Shown here: positions 60,539 to 64,000 of the stretch, in pieces
Position numbering within the stretch: the first letter of the stretch is position 1
How the letters are laid out: every line of letters starts with the position of its first letter
Source: Kocuria rosea subsp. polaris
GTDB taxonomy: Bacteria; Actinomycetota; Actinomycetes; Actinomycetales; Micrococcaceae
Length of the DNA: 64,000 nucleotides
NCBI RefSeq assembly: GCF_001483755.1
Contig: NZ_LQBK01000037.1
Span: forward strand, 1 to 64,000
Direction: 5' to 3'
Position numbers and translations under genes: made by a program
Notes under the pieces: generated by a model
Seen by the model: only the letters and a program-made list of their open reading frames with translations
Database searches by the model: none
Told to the model about the DNA's origin: nothing

Positions 60539-61624
60539 ATGGCACGGAAATCGGTAGGCATACGCGACGTCGCACGCGCTGCGGGGGTCTCCGTGACCAC
60601 TGTGTCCCACGTCCTCAATGACACCCCGCACACCCGCGTCAGTGAGGAGACGAAGAAGAAGGTCCGGGACGCCGCCGCGGCCCTGGGCTACGGACCCAAC
60701 CGGATGGCCCAGGGCCTGCGCACCCAGCGCTCGGCCATGCTGGGGCTGCTCAGCGAGGACATCGCCACCACCCCGCACGCCGGAATGATCATCAAGGGTG
60801 CGGAGGAGACGGCCCGCAAGCACGACTACACCCTGGTCATCATCAACACCGACAAGGACGCCGACCCGGCCTCCAAGCACAGGGACGTCGACGCCCTGCT
60901 CGAACGCCAGGTCGACGGCATCCTCTACGCCACGATGTACCACCGGGCCGTCTCCCTGCCGCCGCGGCTCTTCGAGATCCCGGCGGTCCTCATCGACGCC
61001 ACGGACCGGACCGGCCTGGTCCCCTGCACCGTCCCGGACGAGCGCGGCGGAGCCCGCACCGCGGTCATGGCGCTCCTGGAAGCCGGGCACCGCAGGATCG
61101 GGTTCGTCAACAACACCGACGACGTGCCCGCCACACACGGCCGGCTCGAGGGCTACCGGGACGCGCTGAAGGCCGCCGGGATCGACTTCGACCCCGGACT
61201 GGTGGCCGCCCGGGAGTCGGAGGCAGCCGGCGGTTACGAGGCCGCCCTCGAGCAGCTCGACCGGCCCGACCGCCCCACCGCCCTGTTCTGCTACAACGAC
61301 CGCATGGCGATGGGCGCCTACCGCGCCGCCGCCCAGCTCGGCCTGGCGATCCCCCAGGACCTGTCCGTCATCGGCTTCGACAACCAGGAGCTCATCGCCA
61401 CCGGACTGCACCCCGGGCTCACCACCATGGCGCTGCCGCACTACGACATGGGCGCGTGGGCGGTCGAGACCCTCATCCGGCTCATCGACGGCCACGCCGA
61501 GGAAAAGCTGCTGGCCGACCGGCCCACACTGCTCCCCTGCCCCCTCGTCCGCCGCGATTCCATCGCCCCACCCCGAGACACCACCCGCAAGCCCGCGCCC
61601 GATCCTCATCCTCCGACCGACTAA
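60539..61624 (+). CDS. LacI-family transcriptional regulator
   Basis: 361 residues. The N-terminal helix-turn-helix (VGIRDVARAAGVSVTTVSHV with the LNDTPHTRVS hinge following) is joined to a periplasmic-binding-protein-like effector domain (GLLSEDIATTPHAGMIIKGA, VIGFDNQELIATGLHPGLTT). It sits inside the operon it probably controls. The CAAAACGTTTTG sites at 51647 and 56052 are the expected binding sites, and an imported fructoside or fructose-derived compound the expected inducer. Confidence 0.93.
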   Translation: MARKSVGIRDVARAAGVSVTTVSHVLNDTPHTRVSEETKKKVRDAAAALGYGPNRMAQGLRTQRSAMLGLLSEDIATTPHAGMIIKGAEETARKHDYTLVIINTDKDADPASKHRDVDALLERQVDGILYATMYHRAVSLPPRLFEIPAVLIDATDRTGLVPCTVPDERGGARTAVMALLEAGHRRIGFVNNTDDVPATHGRLEGYRDALKAAGIDFDPGLVAARESEAAGGYEAALEQLDRPDRPTALFCYNDRMAMGAYRAAAQLGLAIPQDLSVIGFDNQELIATGLHPGLTTMALPHYDMGAWAVETLIRLIDGHAEEKLLADRPTLLPCPLVRRDSIAPPRDTTRKPAPDPHPPTD

Positions 61625-61637
61625 CAAAGGACCGACC

Positions 61638-62624
61638 GTGTTCGAACTGCCCTCCTCCTGGGTGTGGGACTTCTGGTTCGCCGACGACGGCGAGCAGTAC
61701 CACCTCTTCTTCCTCAAAGCCTCACGCGCCCTGCAGGACCCCGACCGGCGACACTGGCGCGCCAGCATCGGCCACGCCACCTCGGACGACCTGCGCCAGT
61801 GGCAGGAACACGCTGACGCCATCGTCCCGGCCGACGAGCCGGCCTTCGACGACCTCGCCACCTGGACTGGCTCGGTGGTGCGCGACGACACAGGACTGTG
61901 GCACATGTTCTACACCGGCGTGGACCGCGCCGGAAAAGGCCTGGTGCAGCGCATCGGCAGCGCCACCTCCCCCGACCTGTTCACCTGGACCCGCTCCGAG
62001 ACCGTCGTCGAACCGGACGAACGGCACTACGAAAAGCTCAGCCAGCGCGCCTGGCCCGACGAAGCCTGGCGCGACCCCTGGATCTCGAGGAGCCCCGACG
62101 GCCACGGCTGGCACATGCTCGTCACCGCCCGCGCGAAAGCCGGCAACCCGGACCAGCGCGGTGTCGTCGGGCACGCGTTCTCCCCCGACCTGGCCTCATG
62201 GGAGGTGCTGCCCCCGCTCAGCGCACCGGACAGCGGCTTCGGCCAGCTCGAGGTGCTGCAGACCGCCACCGTCGACGGGCGCGACGTGCTCCTGTTCTCC
62301 TGCCTCGGGACCGAACTGTCCACGGAGCGGAAGACGCGCGCCGAACGCGGAGGCATCTGGGCCGTGAACGCCCCCGGCCCGCTCGGGCCCTTCGACATCT
62401 CTTCTGCCTATCTGGTGGCCGACGAGTCGCTCTACGTCGGGCGGCTCGTCCAGGACCGCCAGGGCCGGTGGCAGATGCTCGCCTTCGAGAACACCGACGA
62501 CTCCGGGACCTTCGTCGGCCGCATCACCGACCCCCTGCAGGTGACGTGGGAGGCCGGCAAGCTCACCGCCACCGGCGCCCACCACCCACCGGCCGGGGAC
62601 CGACGCTACGTCGACGTCGCCTGA
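61638..62624 (+). CDS. Cytoplasmic GH32-type beta-fructofuranosidase, atypical nucleophile motif
   Basis: 328 residues, a bare five-bladed propeller without the usual C-terminal beta-sandwich or a signal peptide. The canonical WMNDPNG is replaced by SWVWDFWFADDG, where Asp11 should be the nucleophile. The RDP motif (WRDPWIS, Asp146) and the acid/base Glu205 (GQLEVLQ) are present. GTG start with AAAGGA 6 bases upstream. It probably splits inulobiose or short fructosides to fructose for the kinase encoded next. A GH43/GH68-like propeller is the alternative, but GH32/GH-J fits best. Confidence 0.85.
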   Translation: MFELPSSWVWDFWFADDGEQYHLFFLKASRALQDPDRRHWRASIGHATSDDLRQWQEHADAIVPADEPAFDDLATWTGSVVRDDTGLWHMFYTGVDRAGKGLVQRIGSATSPDLFTWTRSETVVEPDERHYEKLSQRAWPDEAWRDPWISRSPDGHGWHMLVTARAKAGNPDQRGVVGHAFSPDLASWEVLPPLSAPDSGFGQLEVLQTATVDGRDVLLFSCLGTELSTERKTRAERGGIWAVNAPGPLGPFDISSAYLVADESLYVGRLVQDRQGRWQMLAFENTDDSGTFVGRITDPLQVTWEAGKLTATGAHHPPAGDRRYVDVA

Positions 62625-63559
62625 TGCCCGGCGCGGCGCATGAGGCGCAGGTTCTGGTCGTCGGCGAAGCCCTCATGGACGTCGTCATGGCCGCCGGGGT
62701 GCCGACAGCCCACCCCGGCGGGTCCCCCGCCAACGTCGCGGTCGGTCTGGCCCGGCTGGGGTGCCGAACATCGCTGCTCACCGCCCTAGGCCGCGACGTG
62801 CTGGGGGTCGCCCTCGAACGCCACTTCCAGGACGAGGGGGTGCGCTTGTTCCCCGGGTCAATCCGGGAGGACGAACCCACCTCCTCGGCCACCGTGGCCC
62901 TGGACGCCGACGGCGCAGCCACCTACCACTTCGACGTGCGCTGGTCACTGCCCGAACAAGACCTCGACCAGCACTTCGATTTGCTGCACACCGGGTCGAT
63001 CGCGGCGTTCCTGGCCCCCGGTGCGTCCACCGTGCGCCGTCTGTTCGAACGCGCCCGCCCGAGCACGCTGCTGAGTTTCGACCCCAACATCAGGCCGCAG
63101 CTGCTGCCGGAGCGGGCCGACACCGTGAAAGCCTTCCATGCGATGGCCGACCTGGTGGACATCGTCAAACTCAGCGACGAGGACGCCGCATGGCTTTGGC
63201 CGGGCCGCGATGTGCACACCGTCCTGGACGAGCTCCTGGCTCGGGGAGCCGGCCTGATCGTCATCACCCGTGGAGCGCAGGGCGCGCTACTGGCCACAGG
63301 AGTCCACCGTTGTGACCTACCGGCCGCCCCCACCACAGTGAAGGACACCGTCGGAGCCGGCGACTCCTACATGGCCGCGTTGCTGAGCCTCATCATCGGC
63401 GCCGGACGGTTGCCCCGCGACCACCAGGAGCTGAAAACCCTCGGCACCACCGCGGCCCGGGCCGCCGCCATCACCGTCTCACGAGCCGGAGCCCAGCCCC
63501 CCACCTCACAAGAACTGCACCGGCTCCGCGCACCCCATGTCGGCTCCGGGAAGGCATGA
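62624..63559 (+). CDS. PfkB-family carbohydrate kinase (fructokinase)
   Basis: 311 residues. It has N-terminal VGEALMDVV and HPGGSPANVAVGLARLG, and the C-terminal TVGAGDSYMAALL with catalytic Asp247, as in ribokinase/PfkB sugar kinases. It most likely phosphorylates the fructose released by the GH32 enzymes, feeding glycolysis. The ATG overlaps the previous stop by one base (TGATG), so it is the last enzyme of the pathway operon. Confidence 0.92.
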   Translation: MPGAAHEAQVLVVGEALMDVVMAAGVPTAHPGGSPANVAVGLARLGCRTSLLTALGRDVLGVALERHFQDEGVRLFPGSIREDEPTSSATVALDADGAATYHFDVRWSLPEQDLDQHFDLLHTGSIAAFLAPGASTVRRLFERARPSTLLSFDPNIRPQLLPERADTVKAFHAMADLVDIVKLSDEDAAWLWPGRDVHTVLDELLARGAGLIVITRGAQGALLATGVHRCDLPAAPTTVKDTVGAGDSYMAALLSLIIGAGRLPRDHQELKTLGTTAARAAAITVSRAGAQPPTSQELHRLRAPHVGSGKA

Positions 63560-63642
63560 GCACCACCGCACCACACAGCGACGAGCGAGACGTGACGCAG
63601 GACAGCCTCGCGTGCACCCCGGCCGATCAGGGCGGCGCCTGA
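63556..63642 (+). CDS. Possible 28-residue peptide
   Basis: ATG in an ATGA overlap with the kinase stop; the frame encodes a hydrophilic peptide (MSTTAPHSDERDVTQ and onward) ending before AAAGGAG of the next gene. It may be real or a chance frame; no family. Confidence 0.25.
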   Translation: MSTTAPHSDERDVTQDSLACTPADQGGA

Positions 63643-63656
63643 CGAAAGGAGCACCG

Positions 63657-64000
63657 GTGCGCGACGATCTTCGGTTCGCCCGCCACCTCACTCTCCGAGA
63701 GCGGCTGCTGCTAAGACACAGCCTGCGACGAGCCGACTGCCTGCTGCATCCATCCGAAACGGTGCAATTCAGCGCCCGCGGGTGGTGGCGCGGCGATCAC
63801 TGCCTCGTTCTCGTCACCGCCTCCAGGGTGCTGTTGATCCGATGCTCGACGAAGTACCCGCACCGCGATCACATGGCGTTCGACTTCGACGGTCTCACGC
63901 ACCTCAGCGCGCACGAGGCGCCACCGGCCGGCGCCCGGCTACGGATCGCCGCCGGCTCCAGCTGGGAGGAATTCTCGGTCCTTCGCCACGGCTGCCAAAT
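63657..64000 (+). CDS. Partial protein with PH-like domain, runs off the window
   Basis: GTG start 5 bases after AAAGGAG (63645-63651); the frame stays open to the last base (114 codons visible). The visible part holds a basic helix (ARHLTLRERLLLRHSLRRAD) and a strand-rich stretch (WRGDHCLVLVTASRVLLIRC, FDFDGLTHLSAHEA, LRIAAGSSWEEFSVL) that looks like a bacterial PH/YokE-like domain. Function unknown. It follows the sugar operon closely but probably does not belong to the pathway. Confidence 0.65.
   Translation, partial: MRDDLRFARHLTLRERLLLRHSLRRADCLLHPSETVQFSARGWWRGDHCLVLVTASRVLLIRCSTKYPHRDHMAFDFDGLTHLSAHEAPPAGARLRIAAGSSWEEFSVLRHGCQ

Noticed and set aside
1-64000. CRISPR arrays, rRNA or tRNA genes
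   Set aside because: No regularly spaced repeats with spacers and no recognisable rRNA or tRNA cloverleaf sequence was seen on either strand by eye.

Overview
The window comes from a high-GC actinobacterium, most likely a Micrococcales (Micrococcaceae-type) genome. This rests on composition, GTG/TTG and leaderless-looking starts, DUF4193, DUF4913 and actinobacterial-type conjugation genes, and Arthrobacter-like inulin enzymes. Most of it reads as accessory DNA: a conjugative plasmid or integrative conjugative element with cargo. No replication initiator, integrase or tRNA gene is visible, so plasmid versus ICE cannot be settled here.

Region 1 (1-7.6 kb) is lower in GC, gene-poor and scarred by insertion sequences. 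It holds an unusual group: two paralogous 200-residue proteins of unknown function flank a leaderless subtilisin-family protease, and a standalone homologue of the protease's own prodomain lies just beyond on the opposite strand. Remnants of IS481, IS5 and IS256 transposases and a short SARP/BTAD-type regulator follow. Region 2 (7.6-17.1 kb) carries an S41 peptidase, a VOC protein, a secreted HNH-nuclease lipoprotein, a NatAB-like ABC exporter, DUF4193, a small membrane protein and an MBL-fold hydrolase.

Region 3 (17.3-30.0 kb) is a type IV secretion block. A leftward arm encodes an excisionase-like HTH protein, a ParA/MinD-like ATPase, a lytic transglycosylase-M23 wall hydrolase and a lipoprotein. 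A rightward operon encodes a DUF6668-like protein, small membrane proteins, a VirB6/TrbL-like channel, an SCO6880-like protein, a VirB4-like ATPase, the VirD4/TraG coupling protein and DUF4913. Region 4 (30.0-37.7 kb) is cargo: a lower-GC membrane protein, an XRE-ImmA/IrrE pair and a secreted NIDO-SGNH-PKD protein. Region 5 (37.7-47.5 kb) is the mobilisation arm: coiled-coil protein, relaxase, MobC, a candidate oriT, and a very large methyltransferase-helicase whose 5' end overlaps a nested small gene. Region 6 (47.6-51.1 kb) has an OLD-family nuclease and a DUF4145 protein.

Region 7 (51.6-63.6 kb) is a coherent inulin / difructose-dianhydride (DFA) utilisation locus: a Tat-signal mini-ORF, a GH91 inulin fructotransferase/DFA hydrolase, a secreted multidomain GH32 enzyme, a sugar ABC transporter, GH172 (DUF2961), a LacI regulator, a cytoplasmic GH32 enzyme and a PfkB fructokinase. 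CAAAACGTTTT operators stand before both transcription units. The inferred flow is: fructan is cut or cyclised, small fructosides or DFA are imported, GH172/GH91 open the DFA, the cytoplasmic GH32 frees fructose, and PfkB phosphorylates it. An unfinished gene runs off the right edge.
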